A stretch of 64,000 bases of DNA from Arthrobacter sp. V1I7 (GTDB lineage: Bacteria; Actinomycetota; Actinomycetes; Actinomycetales; Micrococcaceae): the NCBI RefSeq assembly GCF_030817015.1, contig NZ_JAUSYS010000001.1:186001-250000 (forward strand). The letters are read 5' to 3'. Numbering within the stretch: position 1 is the stretch's first letter; each line of letters begins with the position of its first letter. Shown piece by piece: positions 51,710 to 60,544 of the stretch. A program made the position numbers and the translations under genes. Under the pieces are notes generated by a model, which was not told the origin of the DNA, ran no database searches, and saw only the letters and a program-made list of their open reading frames with translations.

Positions 51710-53251
51710 TCAGAGCCGTGCGCCGACTGACTGCAGCGGGATCCGGATCATAAAGCGGGACCCTTCGCCGTATTCGGATTCGACGCCGGCGGTCCCGCCG
51801 TGCGTTTCGGCGATGGCGGAGACGATTGCCAGGCCCAGCCCGGATCCCTCCTGTCCGCGGCCGGGGTGGGCCCGGCCGAACCGCTCGAAGATCCGCCGCT
51901 GGTCCTCCGCAGCGATCCCGGTTCCGGTGTCCCGCACCCACAGCAGCAGGGTGTCCGAACCCGGCAGCGGCGAGCCGTCCGGCGCCGTCGAGCGCTCTAC
52001 CCGGCTGCCGAGGGCGATCGTGGAGGACGGCCCGGTGTATTTGACCGCGTTGGCCGCCAGTTGGACGAGGGCCTGGGTGAGCCGCTGCGGGTCGGCATCC
52101 AGCACCGAATCGGCCGTCTCGTCCAGCTGCCAATGGCGGTCCGCGAGGACGTGGACCTTCTCCATCACCTGATGCAGGAATTCGGGGAACCGGACCGGCT
52201 GCTTCCTGAGGAAATCGGGACGCCCGGCGTTGGCCAGCAGGAGCAGGTCGTCCACGAGCCGCTGCATCCGGTCCACCTCTTCGAGGAGCATGTCCCGCGT
52301 GGCCGTCACGTCGGCGGGGTCGTCCACGGACACGAGTTCGAGGTGTCCGCGCAGAATCGTCAGCGGAGTCCGCAGCTCATGGCCGGCGTCGTCGAGGAAC
52401 TTCTGTTGCTCCTGCGCGCCCTCGTCGAGTCTTTCCAGCATGGTGTTAAAGGTTTTCATGAGCAGCGTGACGTCGTCCGCGCCGTTACGGACCTCCACCC
52501 GCTTGGTCATGTCCTCCGGGCTGACTACCTGGGTGGCTTCGCGGAGACGGCGCAAGGGGTATAGCAGCCTGCCGGCCACCGTGCCCCCGAGGATGGCGGC
52601 GGCGAGCAGTGTACCGGCGGCCACCAGGACGTAGGTGTGGATTGAGGACACGAGCTGTTCCTGAAGGTCCCCGGTGTCCCGCCCGACCAACAGATAGGTC
52701 ACCGGGCCGGGCGCCCCCTTCACCGGCACGACGACGGCCCGGAAGGGCCGCCCTTGGGCGGCGAAGTCACCGAACGCGGCGTCGGGAGCACCGGTCAGGG
52801 CCACGGCTGCGGGGTGCCTGTCCTCGTTGAGGAGGTTCTCTTCGGAGCTGCCGTCGACCGTCCACTTGACCTTGCCGTCGGTGATGCCGGCCATCACCTC
52901 GTTGCTGCGCGGTTCGATGTCCTCGGCAGCCTCGTGGAGCCCGCGCTCGAGGGCTTCCCGCTCCGACCGGTCCTTGCTCGGCACCAGTTTAACCACGGCG
53001 TGGGCCTTGTCCAGGAGGGCCTGGTCCACCCGGGCGTCGGAATCCTGGAACTGGACAGCGAAACTGATGAGTCCCGCAACCACCAGGCCTGCGAGCATCA
53101 TGAGCAGCATGGCCGCCACCACGCGGAAGCGCACCGAGTGTGCCCTGGCGCTCCACCCCTGCTTGTCCAGGTTGCCGCCGGGGGGAGGAGCAGGCGGTGT
53201 GGCCCGCGCGGCCCTGGCGCTTTCACGCAGTCGGCTAAGGGTGGCGGTCAC
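51710..53251 (-). CDS. Sensor histidine kinase
   Basis: A 513-residue EnvZ/MprB-type kinase with two helices (residues about 43-66 and 205-228) that flank an extracellular domain of about 135 residues, then a HAMP linker, a dimerisation domain with DDAGHELRTPLTILRGHLEL (phospho-accepting His291), and a HATPase domain with N-box QLAANAVKYT, G1 DTGTGI and G2 GSGLGLAI. It senses an envelope signal. The GTG start lies 12 nt after the response-regulator stop. It is followed in the same direction by the second glycan operon. Confidence 0.93.
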   Translation of the reverse strand: MTATLSRLRESARAARATPPAPPPGGNLDKQGWSARAHSVRFRVVAAMLLMMLAGLVVAGLISFAVQFQDSDARVDQALLDKAHAVVKLVPSKDRSEREALERGLHEAAEDIEPRSNEVMAGITDGKVKWTVDGSSEENLLNEDRHPAAVALTGAPDAAFGDFAAQGRPFRAVVVPVKGAPGPVTYLLVGRDTGDLQEQLVSSIHTYVLVAAGTLLAAAILGGTVAGRLLYPLRRLREATQVVSPEDMTKRVEVRNGADDVTLLMKTFNTMLERLDEGAQEQQKFLDDAGHELRTPLTILRGHLELVSVDDPADVTATRDMLLEEVDRMQRLVDDLLLLANAGRPDFLRKQPVRFPEFLHQVMEKVHVLADRHWQLDETADSVLDADPQRLTQALVQLAANAVKYTGPSSTIALGSRVERSTAPDGSPLPGSDTLLLWVRDTGTGIAAEDQRRIFERFGRAHPGRGQEGSGLGLAIVSAIAETHGGTAGVESEYGEGSRFMIRIPLQSVGARL

Positions 53252-53263
53252 GGCATATCCTTC

Positions 53264-53929
53264 CTAGCCCAGGCGGTATCCGGCGCCGCGGGTGGTGACG
53301 ATGTGGTCTGCGCCAAGCTTCATCCGCAGTTGGCGCACATACACATCCACGACGTTGGATGTGCCGTCAAAGTCGTAGCCCCACACCCGGCTGAGGAGCT
53401 GTTGCCGGCTCAGGACCTGCCCCGGGTGGAGCAGGAACATCTCGACCAGCGCGAATTCGCGGGCTGAGAGTTCCACGGTTTTGTCCCCGATGCTCACCGT
53501 GCGGCTGTGCAGGTTCAGTTCCAGTGCGCCGTAGCGGAGGACGTTGCCCGCCGGCGGATCGCCGTTCTCCCCTGGGCGAAGCCGGGCCCGGATCCGGGCC
53601 ACGAGTTCCTCGAAGCGGAACGGCTTGACCATGTAGTCGTCCGCGCCGCCTTCCAGCGCCGCCACGGTGTCCGCGGCCGAGGTCCGGGCTGTCAGGAAAA
53701 TGACCGGGATCGCCACGTGCGCCTGGCGCAGCGTAGCCAGGACCGTGAAGCCGTCCAGACGGGGGAGCCCGACGTCGAGGAGCAGGAGATCGAAGTCGCC
53801 GCTGGACGCGTAGTCCACGGCTTTAACGCCATCCGCGACGACCGTCGGGGCATAGCCGGCCGCTCGCAATCCCTTTTCGATGAACCGGGAGATACGCTCT
53901 TCGTCTTCGGCAATCAGTATGCGGATCAC
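53264..53929 (-). CDS. OmpR-family response regulator
   Basis: A 221-residue two-domain regulator. The receiver has acidic pocket IAEDE (residues 7-11), phospho-acceptor Asp52 in LLLLDVGLPRLDG, and Lys102 in MVKPF. The C-terminal winged helix ends NVVDVYVRQLRMKLG...IVTTRGAGYRLG. The start is a GTG with AGGGAG 5 nt upstream; the long in-frame extension to 54250 has an atypical composition and was rejected. It pairs with the adjacent sensor kinase. Confidence 0.95.
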   Translation of the reverse strand: MIRILIAEDEERISRFIEKGLRAAGYAPTVVADGVKAVDYASSGDFDLLLLDVGLPRLDGFTVLATLRQAHVAIPVIFLTARTSAADTVAALEGGADDYMVKPFRFEELVARIRARLRPGENGDPPAGNVLRYGALELNLHSRTVSIGDKTVELSAREFALVEMFLLHPGQVLSRQQLLSRVWGYDFDGTSNVVDVYVRQLRMKLGADHIVTTRGAGYRLG

Positions 53930-54283
53930 GGTGACTCCCTGGAAAAGCCCGGGACCGGAACTGCCCAGTGGAGCGCACTCCCGCGCTCCGGGCACTAGTT
54001 CCGGGATATCAGGCCTATTCCAATAACTGCGGCGTCTCCTGCACGTGAGCTGGGAGGTATTCCGAAGCCCCAGCAGCCTCGATACGCCCGGATTAGGGGC
54101 GTGGAGCGGACACAGTCTGCGTCCGTACACGGCTTTCCGGTGTCCGCATTGAGCGTTTGGAACCGGTTTCCTTATCTTGCTCCTAGTTCGGTGCGGGCGC
54201 CACCCCTCGCGGAAAGCTTTTCGGAGGATTGCTTCGGCCGGGAAAGGCACGTCGGGGGAGGGCGAATACCGCGGTTGGGCGAC
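53930..54283. other. 354-nt intergenic region upstream of the two-component system
   Basis: No gene is seen. It separates the SDR gene's stop from the response regulator and must hold the promoter of the two-component system. An inverted repeat CCCGCGCTCCGGGC (about 53979-53992) and CTAGTTCCGGGATAT are present, but no convincing -10/-35 pair was found. Confidence 0.4.
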
Positions 54284-55093
54284 CTAACCCTTCCGCCAAT
54301 CGTGTCCGGTGATGTGCGAACCGGCCTGCGGGCCCATCTGCAACATTCCGCCGTCTACGGCCCACGAAGCACCTGTGACATAGCTGGAGGCGGGAGAGGC
54401 AAGGAACTCGATGACGGCGGCGACCTCCCGGGCGTCTCCCGGCCTTCCCAGGGGGACGCCCGGCCGATCGGTCCGCGTCGGATCCTGGTCCGTCTGCCCG
54501 GTCATGGGGGTGGCGATCTCGCCGGGGGCCACGTTGTTGGCGGTAATGCCGTACTCCGCGAGCTCCAGGGCCATGGTTTTGATCAGCCCGCCCAGGCCGT
54601 GCTTGGACGCGTCATAGGCCGCGGAACCGACCCGCGGCTGGAACTCATGGACGCTGGTGACGGCAATGATCCGTCCGCCCCGGCCCTGCTTGACCATGCG
54701 CCGGGCCGCGGCCTGCAGGCAGATGAAGGCGCCGTTGAGGTTGGTATCGAGGGTCCGCATCCAGGTCTCAAGGTCGAGATCCAGGAAGTTCACGCCGTCG
54801 CCGGTGCCGGCGTTGTTCACGAAGACGTCCACTCCACCCAGTTCGTCCGCGAGCGCGTCGATGGTGGCCGCGGCTCCGCGGACATCGGTGGTGTCCAGGC
54901 GCCGCACCACGGCCTGACGACCCACTCCGCGGACCTCGTCCGCTGTGTCTTCCGCGCCCTGCTGATCGGAATGCCAGGTCACTCCGACGTCCAGACCGGA
55001 CTTGGCCAGCGCCACCGCCGTGGCGCGGCCTATGCCGGAATCCGAACCGGTGACAATCGCCGTTGCGGGCAGGAAGCTGGTGGTGTCTTCCAT
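54284..55093 (-). CDS. Short-chain dehydrogenase/reductase
   Basis: A 269-residue classical SDR: AIVTGSDSGIGRATAVALAK as the cofactor loop, FVNNAGTGDGVNF, RIIAVTSVHEFQPRVGSAAY with Ser, then YDASKHGLGG with Tyr-x-x-x-Lys, and NNVAPGEIATPM. It resembles SDRs annotated as glucose 1-dehydrogenase or 3-oxoacyl reductase; the substrate is unknown. The C-terminal tail (QMGPQAGSHITGHDWRKG) extends past the fold. There is no close partner on the same strand. Confidence 0.88.
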   Translation of the reverse strand: MEDTTSFLPATAIVTGSDSGIGRATAVALAKSGLDVGVTWHSDQQGAEDTADEVRGVGRQAVVRRLDTTDVRGAAATIDALADELGGVDVFVNNAGTGDGVNFLDLDLETWMRTLDTNLNGAFICLQAAARRMVKQGRGGRIIAVTSVHEFQPRVGSAAYDASKHGLGGLIKTMALELAEYGITANNVAPGEIATPMTGQTDQDPTRTDRPGVPLGRPGDAREVAAVIEFLASPASSYVTGASWAVDGGMLQMGPQAGSHITGHDWRKG

Positions 55094-55299
55094 GGGGCAG
55101 CCTTTCGTGAGTGGATTTCCGGAACCGGGAACGCCTTCACGTTAGGGGCCTCGGACGAGCGGCACAAGAGGCGGCCCGGGGCCGTTCCTGCGCTCTCACT
55201 TACCGAATAATGCCCCTGCCGGATGCAGGTCAGTTCGTGGACAAGGGCCAGCCGCTCCTCGCTCTCGACGGCGTCCTGGCCCCAGGTGTAGATGACCGC

Positions 55300-56113
55300 T
55301 CATATCCAGTGGGCCTCGTCTGAGTCTGGCCGTCGGTAACCGCGAACCCAGTCGACAAAGAACTCTTTGGGGTACGGGAAGGTGGATTTCCCTTCGAACT
55401 CGTAGACATTGAGCATGAGCTGCATCGGGTAATTTGGGGACTGTTCGACCCTGGCGACGAACTGGTCGTCGAAGTAAAAGCTGACACCTTCCGGAGTCCA
55501 GTCCGCACTATAGGTGTGAAACTCGGTTACATCCGCATCCAGCCGGATTCTCAGGAACTCGTCGCGCAGAAAGGGGTCGGCGAACGGATGTATCCCCATT
55601 CCGCTTATCGCAGTGTCAGAGCTGACATCCGAGCCGAATATCTCAAAGACGCATATTTCTGCCGAGCGTTCTGGCACGTCTTCAAAGCCGATCATCCACA
55701 GAGCCACCATACAAGCGGGGTCAGCAATGGCAGCAATGCGGGCCTCTACGAGTCCGTAGTGAGGGGTGTAGAGACGCTGTTCAGTCTGGACCTCGGAGAC
55801 CCTGAGACCGGACGTGAACTTGTGCTGGCCTATAGCTCCCCAGCGGCCCCGAAAAGACCCCCGTCTGAAAGTTGGAAACGCGCAAACCACCATCGTGTTC
55901 GGGGGACCATGGAGGTTGGTCCTCCTCAATCACCAAGGCCAGCATTCCGGAATCGAGGTGATACCTGGCTCCTGCGCGTTCGGTACTACTCCACTGCGGA
56001 AGATAACTCGGTATCCATTTCGTGGCGTCCAGCTTAGGTTCGTCGAAGCTGTCTTCGAATTCTAGAACATAGTGGGTACGGTCCAATTGTTGGCGTATGC
56101 CGGATTCGTTCAT
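55300..56113 (-). pseudogene. GH16-like protein gene with a frameshift and altered catalytic motif
   Basis: Two overlapping minus-strand frames together give one GH16-like protein. The upstream frame reads MNESGIRQQLDRTHYVLEFE through GVFSGPLGSY. The downstream frame continues IGQHKFTSGLRVSEVQTEQR to FFVDWVRGYRR. The switch is at about 55831-55836, where two extra bases (TA) would restore the frame. The catalytic segment reads AEICVFEIFG: the usual Asp between the two Glu is Cys, so activity may differ from standard GH16 even when intact. A short uORF precedes the start. Confidence 0.75.
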
Positions 56114-56145
56114 TGCCGGCCATGCAGTCGTTTGGCCTTGCACAT
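56110..56145 (-). CDS. Short upstream ORF coupled to the GH16-like gene
   Basis: On the minus strand, ATG at 56145 has a very strong AAGGAGG and opens an 11-codon frame (MCKAKRLHGRQ) that ends in TGA overlapping the ATG of the GH16-like gene as ATGA. The GH16 start itself has a weak Shine-Dalgarno. This may be a leader peptide, or a sign that a frameshift has detached the original start. Confidence 0.4.
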   Translation of the reverse strand: MCKAKRLHGRQ

Positions 56146-56257
56146 CTCGGTCCTCCTTGTGTAATCCGTAGGGCGCATGCGAGGCCCCCTGTGGGTTGGA
56201 GTTTGTCGTCACAAGGTGTCGCTTTCCCTCGACGAGGGAGTCACGGGCTCCTCCGTC

Positions 56258-57583
56258 CTACGGGATGAGCGGGCTTGCGGCCCGCACGGCGGAGACGACG
56301 TCGAGGATCCCCCGAGCGGTCGCGGCCGCGTCCTCTTGATTGGTGATTAATGACGCATGCGTCGCCCCGTCGATGACGCGGTGCAGGCTGTTGGTCGAGA
56401 GTGCGGCAAGGGCTTCCTGCGAATCGTCCCAGCCGGGCTGGCTCCCACTGCCTGCCGTCAGGACGACCAGTGGCTTGTCGCTGGAGCTCCTTAGAGCGGC
56501 GGCTTGCTGCGACGAGGAGCCCGCTTGGATGTACTCGTCTATCGTGCTCCGGAGGTCGCCGGGTGTCACACCGAGCAGCCGGCCGACACCTAGTCGAGAT
56601 GCACCTGCGACCAGTGCGGAAACACGGCTCGCCGTGTCATCGGAGTCCGTGTCAGTGAGCTGTGCTGATTCCGGGTGCGCTGCCGGGGCGGTCGAGTCCA
56701 CCAAAACCAAGCCGGCTAGGTCTTCGGGATAGCTGGCAGCGAAAGCGAGTGCGTAGAGGCCGCCGAACGAATGTCCCGCCAGCACATAAGGTCCCGGAAC
56801 GTTTCCGCGCTGCAGCAGGGTGTGGAGGTCGGTCGCGATCTGCGCGCCGTCCTGCACGGTGTTCGCCGGATCGCTCCACCCATGACCTGCCCGGTCGTAG
56901 ACGCAAACCCGCGTGTCAGGGGCCACGGCCGGCGCTATCCATCCGAGGTCAGACGACATCAGGCCCGCGCCCGGTTCGAGCACGACGGTTGGACTGCCTG
57001 ATCCGGTGCAGTTCAGGTACAGGCGGTGTCCGCCGACGTCGATCAACTGGCCCTGCACTGGGGAGGCCGCTGCGTCCGCCGCTCCGCGGAGGGTTTCGAA
57101 ACCGGCGCCCAATGACGACAGAACCAGCATCGCGATCACTGGGTAGAGCAGCACGCGCCCGCTCCGGCTATGAAGCTGGCGATGAGCCCTGACGACCATC
57201 CAAACCACTAACACCAGCAAGGCGGCGGGCCACACCCAGGTGAGCGCCTCCTGCATTGGGGAGCCGAACGCCACCAGAAGGAAACCGCCCAGGCCCATGA
57301 AAAGCGCTGGAGCCAGGGCCCACCTCTGTGGTTGATCCGTGAACCTCACCGACAACACAGCCACCAGGGCCCATCCCAGCGCAAGCCCCAACAGGATGGC
57401 ACCGGTCACGCCGCTTTCAGTTGCAGGAACGATCGGGGCGCCGGCCAGCAGAATTGCAGCGAGGACCCCGGTAACCAACGAGCCGGCCACCAGCCAACCG
57501 AGGTGTCCCTTTTGCGAGGGATCAGGGCCGGGCGGACGGGCCGGGCCCTTGGATGTGGGGCTCGTGGGAGTGGTAGCCGTCAT
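56258..57583 (-). CDS. Alpha/beta hydrolase with N-terminal membrane domain
   Basis: A 441-residue protein. The first 155 residues contain four to five membrane helices. The C-terminal alpha/beta hydrolase has QLIDVGGHRLYLNCTGSGSP, VLEPGAGLMSSDLGW (oxyanion loop), RVCVYDRAGHGWSD, nucleophile elbow VLAGHSFGGLYALA, acid side near LVLVDSTAPA and catalytic His in DGATHASLI. The substrate is not known. The ATG at 57583 follows GGCGGGGCAGGAC; an in-frame ATG at 57610 is a weaker alternative. It is divergent from the AraC-type regulator gene, and may be its target. Confidence 0.82.
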   Translation of the reverse strand: MTATTPTSPTSKGPARPPGPDPSQKGHLGWLVAGSLVTGVLAAILLAGAPIVPATESGVTGAILLGLALGWALVAVLSVRFTDQPQRWALAPALFMGLGGFLLVAFGSPMQEALTWVWPAALLVLVVWMVVRAHRQLHSRSGRVLLYPVIAMLVLSSLGAGFETLRGAADAAASPVQGQLIDVGGHRLYLNCTGSGSPTVVLEPGAGLMSSDLGWIAPAVAPDTRVCVYDRAGHGWSDPANTVQDGAQIATDLHTLLQRGNVPGPYVLAGHSFGGLYALAFAASYPEDLAGLVLVDSTAPAAHPESAQLTDTDSDDTASRVSALVAGASRLGVGRLLGVTPGDLRSTIDEYIQAGSSSQQAAALRSSSDKPLVVLTAGSGSQPGWDDSQEALAALSTNSLHRVIDGATHASLITNQEDAAATARGILDVVSAVRAASPLIP

Positions 57584-57711
57584 GTCCTGCCCCGCCGGAA
57601 AGAGTGTCATGCGCCCATGCTGTCATTCACGGGCAGCGGAAGTGCACGGCAAAAATGCCCTGTATGGAAAGGATTCTGCATACCTGGTGCCTTAGTGAGT
57701 ACAGTGGCCCT

Positions 57712-58665
57712 ATGCACCGAGTCGTCGCGCTGGCACTACCGGATGTGGTCGCTTTCGACCTTGCCATTCCAGCGCAGGTTTTCGGCCACGAGGATGAACG
57801 GGGACGGTACTCCTTCCGGGTCTGCGCAGCCCAGCCTGGCCTGGTGCCGACGACCTCCGGGTATTCCATCCACGCCCTCGATGGCCTGGACGCCCTTCTG
57901 TCCGCGGATACTGTCGTGGTGCCCGGCTACGCACCGCTCAACGATCCGCCCGCCGAGGTCTGCGAGGCTCTGCGTCAGGCAGCGGCCAACGGAGCCCGCG
58001 TGGTGTCGGTGTGCACAGGCGCCTTCGCTCTCGCTGCTGCAGGTCTCTTGGACGGCAAGCGGGCAACCACCCATTGGAGAAACGCCGAACGCCTTCAAAC
58101 CCTGTACCCGGGCGTCGCCGTCGACGCAGACGTCCTGTACATAGACCAAGGCCGCGTCAGCACCAGCGCCGGGGTCGCGGCAGGCATAGACCTATGTCTG
58201 CACCTGGTCCGCAAGGACTATGGAACCGAGGCAGCTAACAGCATTGCACGACGGATGGTAGCGGCCCCGCACCGGGAAGGGGGCCAAGTCCAGTTCATGG
58301 AACGTGCGGTCGCCGCACCCTTGGCCCTCTTCGCCGACACCTGCGCCTGGGCCAGGCAGAACCTGGCTGAACCGCTCACAGTGATCGAGATGGCCGCCCA
58401 CGCCGGCTGGGCACCCAGGAGCTTCACTCGGAAATTTACGGCCGAAGCAGGAATGACACCTTTGAGGTGGCTGAACGATCAACGCATAGCCGAAGCATGC
58501 CGGCTCCTGGAAACCACTGACCTGACGGTGCAGGCGGTTGCCTCCAGGACCGGTCTGGGAACGACAGCAAATTTCCGGCTCCACTTCACCCGCAAACTCA
58601 ACACCACACCCTCAAGCTACCGCCGCCTCTACCAAGGCAGGAACCGGCAAGCCGCGCCAGCCTAG
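57712..58665 (+). CDS. GlxA-family transcriptional regulator (DJ-1/PfpI and AraC domains)
   Basis: A 317-residue regulator. Residues 1-170 form a DJ-1/PfpI-like domain (VVALALPDVVAFDLAIPAQV, VVSVCTGAFALAAAGLLDG with the elbow Cys, THWRNAERL). Residues about 215-312 form the AraC DNA-binding domain with two helix-turn-helix segments (TVIEMAAHAGWAPRSFTRKF and LTVQAVASRTGLGTTANFRL). Regulators of this type sense small metabolites. The ATG at 57712 was chosen as the domain starts immediately after; longer in-frame sequence upstream overlaps the divergent hydrolase. Confidence 0.9.
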   Translation: MHRVVALALPDVVAFDLAIPAQVFGHEDERGRYSFRVCAAQPGLVPTTSGYSIHALDGLDALLSADTVVVPGYAPLNDPPAEVCEALRQAAANGARVVSVCTGAFALAAAGLLDGKRATTHWRNAERLQTLYPGVAVDADVLYIDQGRVSTSAGVAAGIDLCLHLVRKDYGTEAANSIARRMVAAPHREGGQVQFMERAVAAPLALFADTCAWARQNLAEPLTVIEMAAHAGWAPRSFTRKFTAEAGMTPLRWLNDQRIAEACRLLETTDLTVQAVASRTGLGTTANFRLHFTRKLNTTPSSYRRLYQGRNRQAAPA

Positions 58666-59602
58666 ACCTTCACGGCGTGGCCAACTCTTCAAGCGGAATG
58701 AAAGCTCATCTCCGGCCATAGCCGGCCCTGACCGCCTTGCTCACAGCGCTGGCAGGGCGATGGCCGAGGACGACGCCACCGAGCCGCTCCATGGGCTGCA
58801 ATCCGATAAAGCTGCTCCCAATGCAGCCCTGATCTTGCGGGCGATCTTGCCGATCGTGGCACCCGGGAAAGCAGTTGCGTGTTGCGTTCCGGCGCTCAAA
58901 TGCTTCATTCAAGGTGTATCGAACTGTGCGCTCGGAGATCAATTGGCGTTCGAACTCGGCAGCTCGGCCAGGCTCTCGCCGCGGCGGAGAAGGACAAGGC
59001 GCCTATCACCCGCGATCGACTGATGGAGCACCTCGGCTCACTCACGGAAGCACCGTCCCTGGACGAGACCGTGGCGATCAACCGCGCCGCGCATCACTGA
59101 CAACCGCCACCGGCTGAACACGCTGCAGCCGCCCCGGACCCTGCTTCGGCCGGGGCGATTCCACATACCTAAAGGCGCCGCGAACGTGCAGCATCCGACC
59201 ACACATCGGCACGGCCGCACTGCCCCGGCGCGCACCCGGGGCTGCGGGGGCCGGGGCGGCGAGAACGGGCTCTCCACGGAGGCCAGGAAGTCCGTCCAGG
59301 GGACCGGACCGGTGCGGACGACGGCGGCCGTGACGGCGGCGACGAAGACAAGGGCGGTGGCCAGCGCGCACCAGAACGGCACGGCCGGCACTCCGCGGCG
59401 GCGGCTGCCGCGGCCCGGCAGTGGTCATAGCGTTCAGGATCTTCCGATCAACGGGGAGGGGCTTCCTGAACCGTATGTCCCGCAATGGGCATGTCCTAGC
59501 TACGTGCGGGTCACCAACTCAAATTCACCGGAGCTGGGAGGCCTGTCACAGAGGCTTGGTTTCGGAAATCTCCTCGCGCAGCTTCGACCGCCCGGGCCTC
59601 GC
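58666..59602. other. 937-nt region of gene remnants
   Basis: No full gene is supported. Near 58950-59097 the plus strand reads a coding-like segment QLGQALAAAEKDKAPITRDR, then LMEHLGSLTEAPSLDETVAI and NRAAHH before the TGA; upstream the coding sense passes between frames, which is typical of decay. On the minus strand around 59200-59390 a stretch with one hydrophobic helix (CALATALVFVAAVTAAVV) could be the remnant of a small membrane protein. Frames are short and broken. Origin not identified. Confidence 0.45.
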
Positions 59603-59851
59603 TCAGCGCGGAACCAGCCCCTCGCCGCCCGGTCCGCGGTGCAGGCCACCAGTTGAGGTTCTGAACAGCCTGACCAGAGACCGGTACAACCCGACCGTCA
59701 CGACCTTGAGGAGGAGGATGACAAGCTTGACCGTACCGACCAGGAGCAGGAGCAGGCCAAAGCCGATAAGAATCGGCAGGTATAAGAGAAAAGCGCCAAA
59801 AATTACCGCGATGTAGCCGGCGGCGTAGGCAATGATGGTGGCGTGGTCCAC
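59603..59851 (-). CDS. Small membrane protein
   Basis: An 82-residue protein from GTG with a long hydrophobic span (AAGYIAVIFGAFLLYLPILI and GFGLLLLLVGTVKLVILLL) able to form two helices, then a basic SLVRLF segment. No family is recognised. It sits among remnants and its coding status is moderate: composition is normal, but no clear Shine-Dalgarno was found. Confidence 0.45.
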   Translation of the reverse strand: MDHATIIAYAAGYIAVIFGAFLLYLPILIGFGLLLLLVGTVKLVILLLKVVTVGLYRSLVRLFRTSTGGLHRGPGGEGLVPR

Positions 59852-60298
59852 CGGAATCCCGTCAACAGCCGGATGAATGGCTCCGGATGCCAGCTGCTGA
59901 TCCCCGTTGCAGCGTCGGTGATGGAACTCCCGGCCGCTGTCGCTGCCGGAAATCCCCGCGTGGGTGGGATGCCGGAGGCCGCTGAAGGTGCTGATGCTGC
60001 TCGCCCTTAGGCGGCGGGGTTCCCTGAGGGCTTCGGCCCCCAGGCAGCCTCAGCGACGCTGCATCCCGTCCCGGATCGTTATAGGCCGTGAACTGGTGTC
60101 GGTAACCTCTACCGGCCTCCTTGTAGATCCTGACGGGGATGGTTTCGGCGGGTTCGAACGGGCCGATAGGGCGTTTATAGCACCACCCTTCTGGACTGGC
60201 AAGAGCAGGTGGAGGCGGGGCTCGGGATGCTCCGGCTCCACGGCAGACTCCCATCAAACGCTGACAGCTCGCGGACGTAAACTGGCGTTCGAATCACT
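59852..60298. other. 447-nt region without a supported gene
   Basis: Only short overlapping frames on both strands, none with a convincing start and ribosome site. Just before the ABC remnant, about 29 codons (60180-60268, ending in TAA) read without a stop in one frame (LLDWQEQVEAGLGMLRLHGR) and look like eroded coding sequence. Nothing else was found. Confidence 0.45.
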
Positions 60299-60473
60299 GT
60301 GCGGGACACGTGGCTGGGAGTACGGAGGCTCTGGAAACTGCTCGTCGAATACCTGCGGCCGCAGCGGCGGCTGTTGCTCGCCGTCGTCGTCTTCCAGCTG
60401 GCGCAGTCCATCGCCTCGCTTTACCTGCCCACCCTGAACGCGGACATCATCGATGAGGGCGTCGCGAAGGGGC
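60299..60473 (+). pseudogene. N-terminal fragment of an ABC exporter
   Basis: The segment reads RLWKLLVEYLRPQRRLLLAV followed by VVFQLAQSIASLYLPTLNAD and IIDEGVAKG, then breaks off. This is the characteristic beginning of actinobacterial multidrug ABC transporter/permease proteins of about 580 residues, where the next residues would continue the first extracellular loop. The sequence ends abruptly at about 60473, where unrelated DNA follows. It is a truncated remnant of a larger gene. A GTG at 60299 opens the frame but is probably not the ancestral start. Confidence 0.8.
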
Positions 60474-60544
60474 CTCATCACCCGCTCCACCAAGGACGAG
60501 CCCAAATTCGCCGCGCATGCTGGTCGCCGCGCTGCCAGCCGAGG

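Noticed and set aside
53930..54250. N-terminal extension of the response regulator
   Set aside because: It has atypical composition, while the receiver domain begins exactly at the GTG with a good ribosome site.
58706..58942. Minus-strand frame that could be a transposase remnant
   Set aside because: No DDE or HTH motif, no inverted repeats and no target duplication could be found, so no mobile element is claimed.
60275..60300. GTTCGAATC resembling a tRNA T-loop
   Set aside because: The flanking bases do not form a T-stem and there is no acceptor, D or anticodon arm in the surrounding 100 nt.
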